This document shows positions 34,603 to 45,225 of a stretch of DNA of 64,000 nucleotides, one piece after another. How positions within the stretch are numbered: position 1 is the first letter of the stretch; the number at the start of each line of letters is the position of its first letter. Source of the DNA: Pieris napi (Eukaryota > Arthropoda > Insecta > Lepidoptera > Pieridae); the NCBI RefSeq assembly GCF_905475465.1, contig NC_062242.1:523501-587500 (forward strand). Direction: 5' to 3'. The notes below the pieces were generated by a model, which worked only from the letters and a program-made list of their open reading frames with translations, was not told the DNA's origin and searched no databases. The position numbers and the translations under genes are program-made.

Positions 34603-35773
34603 AAACGATGTGCAAGAGAGCTGTCTCTCTGGTAAGGCGCGTTCGGGGGAGACCTAGCATGCATAGTGGAAAGTCTGGACTGCTTTACATATGACATTGG
34701 ACTGTATATGTGTGCTATGTGTGCGGGGTAATTTTATAGATTGTCAGCGTCGTCTTTGGATGTTGTAGAAAATATAGTATATACAACATGTATCCCTTTT
34801 CATAGTGTTTTCAATCTTACAACCCTTTCAACCCTTTCAACTTTACAACACATATTAACAGAAAAGCCAATGTTCCAATAGAGCAATAGATTCGAGTTAA
34901 TCATAGTATCCAATCTGTCAACTATATGGCAGTTGACCACTCGAAACGTCGACCTATGTTGATAAGATGAATTCACGTTAAAGAAAAACATTTTAAGTAG
35001 GTGTAAGGTATATTTAGATACTCAGTCTTACCCTACACTCGCACGAATTACAAGAGTATGCTGATCTTTGAGGGTACGCAACGCTGCAAAAGGAAGATAT
35101 AGCCAAAAATGGAATACATAATATATACAATAGTGATGATGGGAAAGTGAGTGTTGTTCGTGAGGTTGTGTACGGTGCGGTGTGTATGTCGGGTGTGCTC
35201 ATGATGCAGATGATTTAGCGCTATGGATATTCTTAATACTCCTTTTAACCATATTCCGCGATAGCTTTAGTATTCTTTTTCTCGTTTTACTTTTTGTGTT
35301 GTATAACTGTTACGTATAAGTATAACTGACACGAATAGTTGGTGCAAACAAATTAACTTATATAAAATATGTTTCTGTATAAACAATATAAATTTTAGCA
35401 GAAATAAAGATTCCATAACTCATAACAGCTATTTAATTAGATTTTAAAATTTTAATCAATTCACGTTCCTTATATTATTTTATGAGCATTGATTTTTGTA
35501 ACATAAAAACATTTTAGTTATTGGAAGTCTCAAAAAAATTAAACAATTCTGTTCCTTCCTATCTTTTTTTGTTTCACCCAAACATAATTTAATTTTTATG
35601 CCTTTATCAGAGTTGATATGCGTCAACCCTAATAACATGGATGACCAAGGGATGACCCTAATTACGTCATATTGCTACCCTCATAATTACGACATTAAAT
35701 AGAAATATTATTCGTAATTTATGATTCTATTACTTCCTATGCTAAAAACCTAAGTTTCCACTCTTTTTTTTAT
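34603..35773. other. Non-coding stretch
   Basis: A less AT-rich patch at 35025-35215 carries short frames on both strands without known motifs. The rest is AT-rich. GACCCTAAT-type direct repeats occur near 35625-35665. Confidence 0.45.
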
Positions 35774-36150
35774 TTAATACAAACCGCGAAACTGCACGTC
35801 ATTCGATATGTCAACGCCCAGTATACCGATGCTAGCTGAGACTTTACGGAGTATCTTTAGGAGTAGCGACAAAGAGAGTTTTTTAGCGGAAAACGCGCAA
35901 GAAAAGACAAGTTCTTGAAGTAAAATTGGACTTCTGGTACTCATCGAAAATTGCCCGAGAAAGACGGTGGTACTGCCCCGGTCGTGCCTGCCCATTTGGC
36001 TGAAGCACGAAGGCAACAGCATGGCACTCCCTCTAGGAAGGGTTTGATTTATTGCGCTGATGAAATAACCTCTGTCACACAGCTTATTTTACCAGTAGGC
36101 GATGGGGTCGTCACGTCGCGGCGCCGAAAGCATATTATATTACATTTATT
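35774..36150 (-). pseudogene. LINE reverse transcriptase relic (family L-A type)
   Basis: The minus-strand frame reads MSTRSPILLQELVFSCAFSA, then VSASIGILGVDISNDVQFRG. This recalls the segment of lepidopteran jockey-type reverse transcriptases just after the catalytic palm (ILGVDISNDVQFRGHLEGKA). The frame ends at once after FRG. Upstream on the same strand (35950-36150) a second broken frame (KPFLEGVPCCCLRASAKWAG) belongs to the same relic. No FADD box is visible. Confidence 0.6.
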
Positions 36151-36174
36151 TATAAAGGTTAAATTAAAATATGT

Positions 36175-36279
36175 ATTTAAAGAAAAACGCTTTTTACCGG
36201 ATTAAGGTTATGTATTATTATTATAAATTTACAACTATTTGACATAATTTTAAATTTATCCGACGTTTCGCGTGCTTTA
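36175..36279. repeat. Left inverted repeat of Penelope-like unit
   Basis: Begins ATTTAAAGAAAAACGC and ends CGACGTTTCGCGTGCTTTA. One mismatch in 105 bp to the arm at 37036-37140. Confidence 0.95.
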
Positions 36280-36356
36280 CAGCGTGCGTGGTCACGGTGA
36301 CTGAAGACAAAAGATGTTGAATGTCAAAAGGTATCACAGCTGCAGAGAAAGTTGCC

Positions 36357-37034
36357 TTATCTGTATTTGTTTCCCCGGAGTTGGTATCGACTAAAAGATG
36401 GAGGGTTTTGGCAAAAATGGCTCACGGTGTCCTCTATTTTCGCGGATTGTTTTTCTTTTTGAGATTTTAATTTGGATATTATTGGATCCCAGGTGTTTGA
36501 CAATTTTAGGCCGTCTTCTCTATTGAAATTGGGGTGTTTTTTGATTTCAATGGCTTCGCGTACCAATCTTGGGAAGAATCTTTTCTCTTTCGCAAGTACT
36601 TTCGGTTGGTCAAAGCGTATGTAGTGATTAGGCCTATCTAGTATGTGTTCACAGACTGCTGATTTTGTGTGTCGTCTATGTCTTATGTCTGCAATGTGTT
36701 CTTTGAGTCTGCTGGACATATTGCGTTTAGTTTGCCCTATGTAAGACAGGCCACAGTCGCAATCCAGTTTGTATATACCTGCATCTTGCAATGGGGTGTT
36801 ACTTTTGATTGGTCTTAGGAATTGCTGAATCTTCTTGTGCGGCTTGAAAATTGTATGAATAGAAGCTCGTTTTAGGATCCGTCTAATTCTATCTGTAACT
36901 CCCTTTACATATGGCAAGTAGGCTGGCTGGCGGGGAACTGTTTGTGTCTTGTTTTTGTTTTTGTGATGTAGCCGGGGGATGCGCAGCTTGTTTCGGTGTA
37001 GCACCTGTTTGACATGCTGTAGTTCCTCCTCGAG
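36357..37034 (-). CDS. GIY-YIG endonuclease domain of Penelope-like element (5' truncated)
   Basis: The frame is open from just inside the right inverted repeat (LEEELQHVKQVLHRN) to a stop at 36357, about 225 residues, with no ATG at its start. Residues are numbered from the GTG at 37004. The core is AGIYKLDCDCGLSYIGQTKR (75-94), with GIY at 76-78 and YIG at 88-90. Then come Arg99, His103, the SAVCEH block (115-120) and a likely metal-binding Glu150 in VREAIEI. Cys82, Cys84 and downstream Cys/His suit the zinc-binding insertion typical of Penelope endonucleases. This domain nicks target DNA for priming reverse transcription. The reverse transcriptase that precedes it is missing, so the fragment cannot move the element, but the endonuclease itself looks undamaged. 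Confidence 0.85.
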   Translation of the reverse strand, partial: LEEELQHVKQVLHRNKLRIPRLHHKNKNKTQTVPRQPAYLPYVKGVTDRIRRILKRASIHTIFKPHKKIQQFLRPIKSNTPLQDAGIYKLDCDCGLSYIGQTKRNMSSRLKEHIADIRHRRHTKSAVCEHILDRPNHYIRFDQPKVLAKEKRFFPRLVREAIEIKKHPNFNREDGLKLSNTWDPIISKLKSQKEKQSAKIEDTVSHFCQNPPSFSRYQLRGNKYR

Positions 37035-37035
37035 C

Positions 37036-37140
37036 TAAAGCACGCGAAACGTCGGATAAATTTAAAATTATGTCAAATAGTTGTAAATTTATAATAATAA
37101 TACATAACTTTAATCCGGTAAAAAGCGTTTTTCTTTAAAT
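37036..37140. repeat. Right inverted repeat of Penelope-like unit
   Basis: Starts TAAAGCACGCGAAACGTCGG and ends TTTTTCTTTAAAT. It complements 36175-36279 with one mismatch. Confidence 0.95.
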
Positions 37141-38232
37141 GTGTAAAGGTTATGTAAATCAAAGACAATACTATGTAAAATATGTATGTTTACAAATTTC
37201 CCCTGACATATAACACTATATATACCTGCTACCTTTATTAAAATGATGTATTATACTTTGATTTACCTGTAACTTAAACGTAAATACACAATTTAACTAA
37301 AATAATTAAAAAAAATAGTTACGTATCCACTTATCTATTCAACAATCGGATGTCGTGATAAATGGCTTGGAATCGTCCAGCTCGCTTAATCGTCGGTTAA
37401 CTTCAATTTTCCATTGACTGTTCAACACCAATCCGCAACTTTGAATTGCGAAATATTTATTGAATACCTCAATTTACTTGCTCTTAATAATGGAATTTAA
37501 AGTGTCGTGGTCAGCGACAATTATTTAGTAAATCATTTTTTTATTACATAATCAAGATTTATTATAGTATGGCGGGAAGATAACTTGGAAAGGCGTCAAC
37601 CCAGGCAGGCAACCAGATATAGAAACCTTGACAATAGTCAACAAATCGTGTAAGTTTTACCAGGAAGTAATATCTAGCACCAACCTTATGCATAATTCTT
37701 ATTGGACGATGAGGGCGATTTTGGGACAGATCCAACTAAGTAAACAATTATTTTTAACGCCCACTATACATAATAATCCTTTTGCATTTATATACAATCA
37801 ATAACTTTTATCGTATACTAGCGTAAAACAAAGGGTTTATTTAAATTATTGTAAATTTATTCTACGAGAATAATCTTCTTATTAACGAAACTAGAAAAAG
37901 GTAAACATTTTATACAAAGTACTATTTTCTCAAGATGAAACAAAATGCTTTCGTTAGATAGAAACGAAATAGAAAATTGTTACGATAAATCTAGTTGGCT
38001 AAGGTAGACTCGTAAGCTTATTGCACTCGGGCTTTACAAATTCCAGATAAAGCCTATTGGTATGTTTGGATTAGTTTGTATAAAGACGTTCATTTGTATA
38101 TAAAATGTTAAACATCTATAACTTAAACTTAAGTCAAAGTGTATTTTTAAATATAACAGCCTTGATAAAATTTATGTATTGCGTTTCTTTAAGGTATATT
38201 GAGTCATGTAGCTAAGTCATTCTGCAGCACGA
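37141..38232. other. Non-coding stretch
   Basis: AT-rich, no supported feature. Confidence 0.5.
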
Positions 38233-38425
38233 AAAGAGCGTACAAATTCTGAAAAGGCCGGCAACGCACTCGCGAGCCCTCTGGCATTGAGAATGTCTAT
38301 GGGCGGCAGTATCACGTAGCATAAGGTGACTTGCCCGTTTAATTCCTGTTTTATAGAGCAATACAAAAAAAACAGTGTTGTGTGAATGTGTGAATTGTGC
38401 GTGCTACTTGCAATGACATAAAAAT
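38233..38425 (+). pseudogene. LINE 3' tail, family L-A copy
   Basis: The frame reads KGRQRTREPSGIENVYG and then 3' UTR (GACTTGCCCGTTTAATTCCT, GCTACTTGCAATGACAT). It matches 12040-12172 and continues at 12304, showing that the 12173-12303 block is an insertion in the other copy. Only the last 20 or so codons remain. Confidence 0.7.
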
Positions 38426-38983
38426 CACCAAACTTGCGTCTCAGGAAATCTAATTATTAACCGTTATTCAATCTTATATTAAAAATTAAACACATTGTCG
38501 TAAAATAATGACGTAGTTAACTTTAACTAAACAATTACTTCACCTACGTAAATGTCTTAAAATATTTATAAAAAATACAAACAAAATTGTTTAAGACGGT
38601 TGATATGTTGTGTAATATTTTATCAGATATATCTTTTTAGGAATTTCGTGCATTCTTCCTTGTTTCCAAGTAGCAGTTCGTGATTAAGTGGCCCTTTCTA
38701 TACTCACTCAATTTTATTCTTAGCCCATCTTTTCTCTATTAAGCTGAAGATACAGTGAACTCTATTTTTTGTAAATTACAATATTATATGTCAAAATTTT
38801 GATAGCACAGCATTTCGCATTAGTTAATTCTTTTCTGTATTTTCAATAAGAAAACAAGGTTTTCTATAAAAATATGACTTTAAATTAACGATTCTCGCAA
38901 TTTTAGAATTTAATTTATTGCCATTATGATTTCATCTTAACAGGTATGACTAATGCGACAAAACAGGATATAATTGTAGGTAA
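38426..38983. other. Non-coding stretch
   Basis: AT-rich, no supported feature. Confidence 0.5.
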
Positions 38984-39101
38984 TCAAAGTCAAAGTCCAA
39001 ATCATTTATTCATTTAGGTGCTAAATGCTTCTAATTTTACATTTACTGCCAGTTCTAACATCAACGGCTTAGAACGGACAAGAAGAACTGGTAATAAACT
39101 C
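38984..39101 (-). repeat. Rep-B copy 5
   Basis: Starts with a TCAAAGTCAAAGTCCAAATC tail, then ATTTATTCATTTAGG. It skips the GTAACAC...AACGTC block and resumes at TGCTTCTAATTTTAC and the hairpin TGCCAGTTCT/AGAACTGG. Confidence 0.6.
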
Positions 39102-40213
39102 ATACACAGTTTCACACTCTACACACTCATAGTATTTTATTTACCATCAGTACTATAAAGTACATAACATATCTATGTCTTTCATTAGAAATCTTTCTGC
39201 CAAGTATGAATTGAAAGTATGTTCTACCCTATTACATGAATTTTCATAAGTTCACCTAGAAGATACCATAAAACTAACGAGTTTTTGCGACTTCAAAAGA
39301 AAATTTTATGTGGAATTCTCTTTAGATATTTCGTAGGTAAACTGCCGTAATATTTTCTTTGTTCCGTCAAGCGTGTACCATCTGGCGAACGTAAGAAATG
39401 GACGCATTTCCTTAACATGAAAACAACATGGAAATCAATATGTTCACGTAGGCAAGAGCAATTTATTTACTCGACTTCAGACATTGAAAATATAGTTCTG
39501 GAGGATTACGTGGAGACAAAAGTAAAAATTATTTGCTTATTATGTCGGATGATTTCCTTCAAAGCGTAGAATAAGCCGCGCTTTTGTCTGCATTCACAGT
39601 GAATCTAATGAGTCAACTGGGTCAAAAGCTGCGGGTTGCCATTCTCAGAAATTGTTTTAGCAAATGTGAAATAGCTATTTGCTTATGTAAATAATAATTA
39701 ATAATGCCTCCGTGTGCCATGTGACGGTCATATAAAAAGTTGATTGACAATCACTTAAATCTACAAAATTAACATAAATTAACGATTCTTTTCAATGAGT
39801 GCTATCACGTACATATTGCTAATTGCGATGACTTCATGTTAGGGTACAGGATCTACATTGTAACTTTAGTGTTAATATTGAAAGAAATAATATAATGTTG
39901 ACAAAACACTGTTCAATATAACAAAGTAACTGTCAATAGCTAAAGGAGACCTTTGGCCTTCTTTGCACATCAATAAGTATTTATTATAAGGAAAATGGAC
40001 CCATGGAATTACCCTTTGTCACTAATCGCATCAAACAATCATTCCCAGAAAAGCAATTTTGATTAATGCAAGTACCCTTTGCAATTTCAAATTATACATT
40101 TTATAGGAAACGTAAATCAATGAAATAGTTTTGATGATTATTATTTGTGTTTAATTAACACAAAAGTATGTCTTTAAAATAAGAGTTAAATTTGAATACA
40201 TTATTAGCCTGAC
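39102..40213. other. Non-coding stretch
   Basis: AT-rich, no supported gene or repeat. Confidence 0.5.
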
Positions 40214-40518
40214 TATCAACCTAATAAAAGCAGTGTTAGTGGCTTCAGCGTGCGACTCTCATTCCTGAGGTTGTAAGTTTGATCCCTGGCTGAGCACCAA
40301 TGGACTTTTATCAATATCAATTCGCTAGAACGGTCAACGAAAACATCGTGAGGAAACCGGCTTGCCTTCGACCCGAAAAGTCGACAGGAAGCTGATAACC
40401 TACTTGCCTATTAGATTGACAAGTGATCATGAAACAAATACATAAATCTGAGGCCCAGACCTATGAAGGTTGTAGCGCCACTGATTTATTTATTTTTTAT
40501 TTTTATCAATCCTAATGA
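40214..40518 (+). mobile_element. tRNA-derived SINE with probable target duplication
   Basis: The body (40228-40503) has the head GCAGTGTTAGTGGCTTCAGC (a short deletion removes GGCCTA), a weakened B box AAGTTTGATCCCT, ACATCGTGAGGAAACCGGCT, a shortened GTCGACAGGAAGCTGATAAC and the 3' end GGTTGTAGCGCCACTGATTT with (TTTA)n. Flanks TATCAACCTAATAA (40214-40227) and TATCAATCCTAATGA (40504-40518) resemble a diverged duplication. Confidence 0.8.
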
Positions 40519-41023
40519 ATCATTTTTAATCTACACCTAAATATGTGAGAATATATTTTCCTTTTAAGGTGAGTAACGCAAAAGTCATTTTAAATTGAAT
40601 AATTAAAATTCAGTCGTGAATCTCAAACTCAAAAGCTAGTAGGTTTATTCGTAGCATGTGCTACGGTTAGGCGTAGCTAATCACTCAACTGTGATGTAGC
40701 ATAAACGAGCTTAGTTTCTGAAGTGTGCGTCTTCAATTTCCACTTCTATATAGATAACGAGTCACAGTTCAGTAGTTACCTTTTTTTAATATCCTAACAA
40801 ATGTCTTATAATAAATATTGTGCGAAGATGTTAGAACCTTAGAGATAAAAGGTTAAGTTAGCTCTTAATACTTGAAAATTCTATAAAATAAGCACAGTAA
40901 AAGTTGTTCTTCTCTTAAGTATGAAGTTTTCATCGCACCAGATATACAGCTTGATGTGTATTTCTAACAAAGCAGTAACTTTCTTTTCTGCAAGAGAAAA
41001 ATATTTAAGAAAATTCTTGAACA
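40519..41023. other. Non-coding stretch
   Basis: AT-rich, no supported feature. Confidence 0.45.
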
Positions 41024-41170
41024 TCTATATAGGTATATAAAAATGTTATGTTGGTTTGTACGCTTGTTTGTAAAAACTCAAAAAGTTCTGAACCGATCGA
41101 GCTGAAATTTTAGGATGATATACATATAATCCGCATTAAGCATTGTTTTTATCTATTTTTTTAGTAGAGT
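41024..41170 (+). mobile_element. Helitron-like 5'-end fragment
   Basis: TCTATATAGGTATATAAAAA, then TTGTACGCTTGTTTG and GAACCGATCGAGCTGAAATT, have the layout of lepidopteran Helitron starts (compare 62378: TCTATATATATAAAAATG...TTGACCGATTTGGCC). No CTAG end was found downstream. Confidence 0.4.
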
Positions 41171-41646
41171 ATATTGTTTCTGATTTCTCAACCATTCAAT
41201 CATAATGTGCCACAGCGAATATATTTTAAAGGTTTCCAAACATTTTTTTTTAAATTGGCACCTAGTAAACAATTTTAAATTCGATTATTTATGTTGTATG
41301 TGGCCAAAGATTTAAATTTACCTTTACATAATAATGACACAAAATATGCCTTTAATTAAAGCCTATTAATTAAAGTCACCGTCAGAGCAGACACGTTGTT
41401 CACTAGAGCGTTTAATTAATTAAGCAATCCTTTTATTACCTCGCTCAGAATTTTGTCTACTTACGCAACGTTTATGAAAACAAAATTGTTGCTGGCATAA
41501 TATTATACTTTTAACTTCATTAGCCATGTTTAGGAGAATAAATGGATTGTTTATTGTGTTAGACAATATATGACAGATATCAGTTAATGCGTGACTAGGT
41601 GACACACACAAACACAGTTACAATACAAAACAAAACACTGCGAAAT

Positions 41647-41836
41647 ATGAGTGGTGCGCCGTGGTTGCCACGAAATGCTGAACTCCATAAATATTTGGGT
41701 ATTCCACTGTAGAGACATTAAAAGATCAACCGAACAATACAAAAGACTTCAGCAACACGTCAACCCCATAGCTCTCGGGCCTCTTGGTAACGGCGAACTG
41801 CGTGTTTCGGCTGAGAAGGGCGAGACTTGCCGCAGT
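41647..41836 (+). pseudogene. Jockey-type LINE ORF2 C-terminal relic, frameshifted
   Basis: Frame one reads MSGAPWLPRNAELHKYLGIP and stops. After a 1-nt shift near 41708 the next frame reads RDIKRSTEQYKRLQQHVNPI and ALGPLGNGELRV. This matches the remembered jockey/X-element ending APW.VRN..LH.DLGIP...I...Y..RL..HVN..A..LL....E.RRLKR. A second shift lies after LRV. Both truncation points are sharp, so this is a short retroposed tail. Confidence 0.65.
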
Positions 41837-42467
41837 TTGATAGTTTGGGAGTTACGGAGGGAAAATAAATCATTGGATTGCATTCCCTAATTGCCTCAAA
41901 ATCATCTCATCAGTCATAAAATTCGATGAAAGCAAAGAAGGTGATTGCAGATGGGTGAAGAAAAAAAAAATGTGATAACTATCATGTCACAAATTGCTTA
42001 ACAATTTTTACCAAACTCTGTATTTAGAAATCAGAAAGATTAAATTACATGTGAAATAAAATATCAATTGATTGACCCTTTCAGCTTTATAGAAAACTAA
42101 TGAAGTGAATTCAAAATCAATTTGCGCCTTTGAGCACAATTTTATGTAGTATAAGTGTCGGGAAATTGTAGTTAAATCTGATGCTTATCTATATTTTATA
42201 GTCAGTTGCAATGTGCTTAAAAAAGTTATTTTTACGTAGTTCTGTGAACTATGACAACGAACAAATTAACAACTTATTTAAAACCAGGTATTAACAATTA
42301 AATTAAATTATACACATTGAGGCGGTTCATTTGTATATAAATATGTCAATATATTGATAACATAACAGGTAGCCGATGAAAAGCTTGTTATCGACGACAA
42401 TAATGATTCAAATACAAGGCATTTTTATTTTTATTATTGGCTTCTACATCATTGCTTAATTTTGAAA
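41837..42467. other. Non-coding stretch
   Basis: AT-rich, no supported feature. Confidence 0.45.
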
Positions 42468-42655
42468 TCAAAAGTCAAAATCGTTTATTAATATAGGTAA
42501 CACATTGTACACTTATAAACGACAAAAAATAAAAACATATAATATGCTTGTAATTTTACTTTTACTGCCAGTTCTCAAATCAAGGGCGTAGAACAGAAGA
42601 TAAGAACTGGCAATAAACTCTCCGCCACTCTTTTAATCGCCAAGTCACAAGCGTC
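42468..42655 (-). repeat. Rep-B copy 6 (longest)
   Basis: Full motif order from AAAAGTCAAAATCGTTTATT through GGTAACACATTGTACACTTA, the hairpin arms TGCCAGTTCT (42566-42575) and AGAACTGGCA (42603-42612), to CTCCGCCACTCTTTTAATCG and CCAAGTCACAAG. Confidence 0.65.
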
Positions 42656-43673
42656 TCGTAACACTAACACTATTTAACACTAGAACTAAAGCTTAGTTCA
42701 TTTTTCACTTTGAAGAAACTATACTTAATCAAGAGGCTATTATTTTTACTAGAGAAAATTCTGTTATAAATTCTAAGTTTTGATCAATTTCCTTTTGGTA
42801 ATGAACATTAATAGTTTCATATCATCTATGGTAAAAAATGTTTCTTTGTCTGTGACCTTACCATGCACGTCAAAGCATGACGATACAACGCTATTTTTAA
42901 GTTTTATGTGCAATAAAAAGAAAATGAAGCGACAAATACGCTCTGAAGTTTTTTAATCGGACGTAACAATTGCAAAATTACAAAAGATATTTGTTATATT
43001 ATTCAGTATTGTTTCTACCGTACTAAAACTGTGTAAATGTAGCAGAGTCGTTCATGAACTATATTCCTCAATAAATAAACTATTGAGGAAGGCATGCAGG
43101 TAGGTATTAGCATCACGCTATGACCAAATAAGCACATAGCACATTTAGCAATAAAGTATTGTTAAATTCGATCGATTAAAATATTGAAAAAGCTTTGGTA
43201 TATTATTTGAGCACAAACGTAATCTCTTGGGAAATGAATCCCTTTTTTCCCAACTTTGCGGTTCTTTTAAAAAACAATTTCCTTAACTCTTAATTTAGAC
43301 AAGGAAATTTATTTTTCTCGTACCTACTGAGTTAGTTAAAAGTTATTCTTTCAATCTTAGTACAAAAATATATTGTGTAATGTCATTTTTAGAAGTTAAT
43401 ATATATTTTAATTTTTTTTTTTTAATATTTTTTTGTTTCAGATTTCTAAAAATACCCATTTAAATTTTAAGTGTTTATTTTACTTACATTATGTAAGTCA
43501 TAAAACCTTGATTTATTCAGCCTTTTTATTACTTATATCAATGCGTAAATATTAAATTATTTACTCTTCCTTACCTTAAACATATATATATATGTTACAT
43601 AACAAGACAGGTTTCATAACTTATTAGGCGTTTAAATTTAATTAATTATTTATTTCTATATATATACGTATAC
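42656..43673. other. AT-rich non-coding stretch
   Basis: No supported gene. Contains poly-T and CATATATATATATATG simple sequence near 43580-43596. Confidence 0.5.
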
Positions 43674-43980
43674 TCAAGAAACTAAAGTGTTCGGTGATGA
43701 CTTTAGTGAACACAGCAGTGATGTTTTCTTTGCTTCTCTCAGCAAACCCCACGAACCAACCAATCTCCTCTTATTCTTAAATCTTAGCCAAGTGCTCAAC
43801 TTAGGACTGGAGATTTTGAAAAGAAGTTTGCATATAAGTCTGAAAATATTCTAACTTCAGGGCTAATCTTGAAGTTGGCCTGTTCGTGGCAATAGCATTC
43901 TTCAAGTCCTCACGGAATTGAGCCATACCGGTTTTGAGAGCAACTGCAAGATCTTTGATAGTTCTTTGAACTGCTTCCAT
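43674..43980 (-). pseudogene. Coiled-coil ORF1-like mobile-element relic
   Basis: A minus-strand frame of 59 codons (43801-43980) reads MEAVQRTIKDLAVALKTGMA, QFREDLKNAI and LKLEYFQTYMQTSFQNLQS, then a stop. Past the stop the same frame continues VEHLAKI. Further on is FAERSKENITAVFTKVITEH (43674-43740). Heptad-like spacing of hydrophobic residues suggests a coiled coil. The order coiled coil, then a (L)VHGV.E..KE....V..V..E block, recalls the ORF1/gag-like proteins of some lepidopteran retroelements. At least two stops break it. The assignment is from memory and moderate. Confidence 0.4.
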
Positions 43981-45059
43981 GTTGTCTCATGTATGTTTAG
44001 TGAACAAGTAAACTTTAAAGCAGGAAAGAGCCAGAGGTTATCAAGTACTTTTACAGACATTAAAAACTTCATTCTTACATATGAAATAAAGAAAAAATAG
44101 ATTGTTATCAAATTAAGTGTTAATTTTTTATCAATAAACATCCCAAGAACGTGTTGAGAGAATTTAAAATCAAACGGAGTTGTAAAAAAGTGGACATATG
44201 GTAAGATTCAGGTCGAGCCTTTGGTCTAAATATGACTCGTATCAAAATCGTTTCCGGATACCTAACATTATAAAGCTTACGATTTTTTTTGGTTTGAGTC
44301 AGGAACAAATTTTTGAGTTGGAATAAATGTATGGTATGGCATTTAAAATGCTAAGACGCAATAAACGTGGGCACGTACATTTCTTAATGACTCCGATCCA
44401 TATGTATAAACAAAAAATGAGTTTTATTAAATTTCATATTTTAATTGAGACGAAATGGCATCCCTACTCAAACAATAAAAATATCGTTTGCAATATGAGT
44501 ACAAAAGCATTAAACAAAATGTATTATATTCGAGTGGTGCCGCATCATGTTAATCTTATTACCCCGGGGTAAAATATTCCAGGCACGTACAATATTTTGG
44601 TGATATTCCACCTATCGATGTTGAATAAAACACATTTAAAATATGAATTTTTAGAAGTTTAGTTTTTATGACGTATATTGTCTTTGACTGCGTGTTAGAC
44701 AACACGTTTCCTTACGCGACTTCTTTAACAGTTCCTCATATTTATTTATTTATAGGTAATCTTACAGCTAACGTACATATTATAAAACAAAACACTAAGA
44801 CAATGTACAAAGCCAAAACAGATTACATAGATAAACAATATATACGTATACGAAACAGAAAAAATAAATAAGTACATTAATAGACAACAATATAAAAAAA
44901 ATTAAAGAAAACTGAAATTTAACATACATACAAATAATTAACATATTTGCTAATTAAATTCTCTCTCTAACTCGTTAATTAATTTTTTTTGTAACTTAAA
45001 TTATACAGATTAATTACAAGTAACAATGTGCTATTAACAACATAAGATAAATGTACCAC
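43981..45059. other. Non-coding stretch
   Basis: Frames at 44120-44308 (minus), 44327-44572 and 44668-44871 (plus) show no known motif. A (TTTA)-started A-rich segment at about 44740-44900 may be another LINE tail but is not supported. Confidence 0.45.
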
Positions 45060-45225
45060 AAGCCAAACGCTTAGGCCGATCGTACCTCTCTATCGCTCGT
45101 AACGCGCTCTCGCTTGTGCAAGCAGAACGTGACAATGAAGCTCGGCTTAGGCGGAACGTGACATTGAGTCATGTTATTTCGTGCGTGCAGCCGTTTTATA
45201 AGACGTTATCACGTCAAAAACAAAA
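45060..45225 (-). mobile_element. TIR element (ACGTGATAACGTCTT family), diverged partial copy 3
   Basis: One end is clear: AAGACGTTATCACGTCAAAA at 45207-45226. The GC-rich interior (CGATCGTACCTCTCTATCGC, AACGCGCTCTCGCTTG) is a distant match to GATCGGTCCGTCTCTCTCTC...GCGATCGCGCTCG in copies 1 and 2. The opposite end was not found. Confidence 0.4.

Larger units (their letters stand above)
36175..37140 (-). mobile_element. Penelope-like element, endonuclease unit with 105-bp inverted repeats
   Basis: The left arm 36175-36279 and right arm 37036-37140 are exact inverted complements except for one base (ATTAAGG versus ATTAAAG). They enclose the 3' UTR and a GIY-YIG endonuclease frame on the minus strand. 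The left arm is the natural 3' end of the element. The right arm is the same sequence flipped and joined to the 5'-truncated ORF at GCTTTA|GCTCGAG. Penelope-like elements are known for partial inverted or direct copies of themselves at their ends. The reverse transcriptase is absent. Near-identity of the arms suggests a recent event or gene conversion. Confidence 0.8.

Noticed and set aside
36175..37140. Long terminal repeats of an LTR retrotransposon
   Set aside because: The 105-bp repeats are inverted, not direct, and enclose a GIY-YIG endonuclease typical of Penelope-like elements.
17574..42655. CRISPR array, because Rep-B is repeated
   Set aside because: The copies are kilobases apart, about 100-190 bp long and variable; the sequence is eukaryotic.
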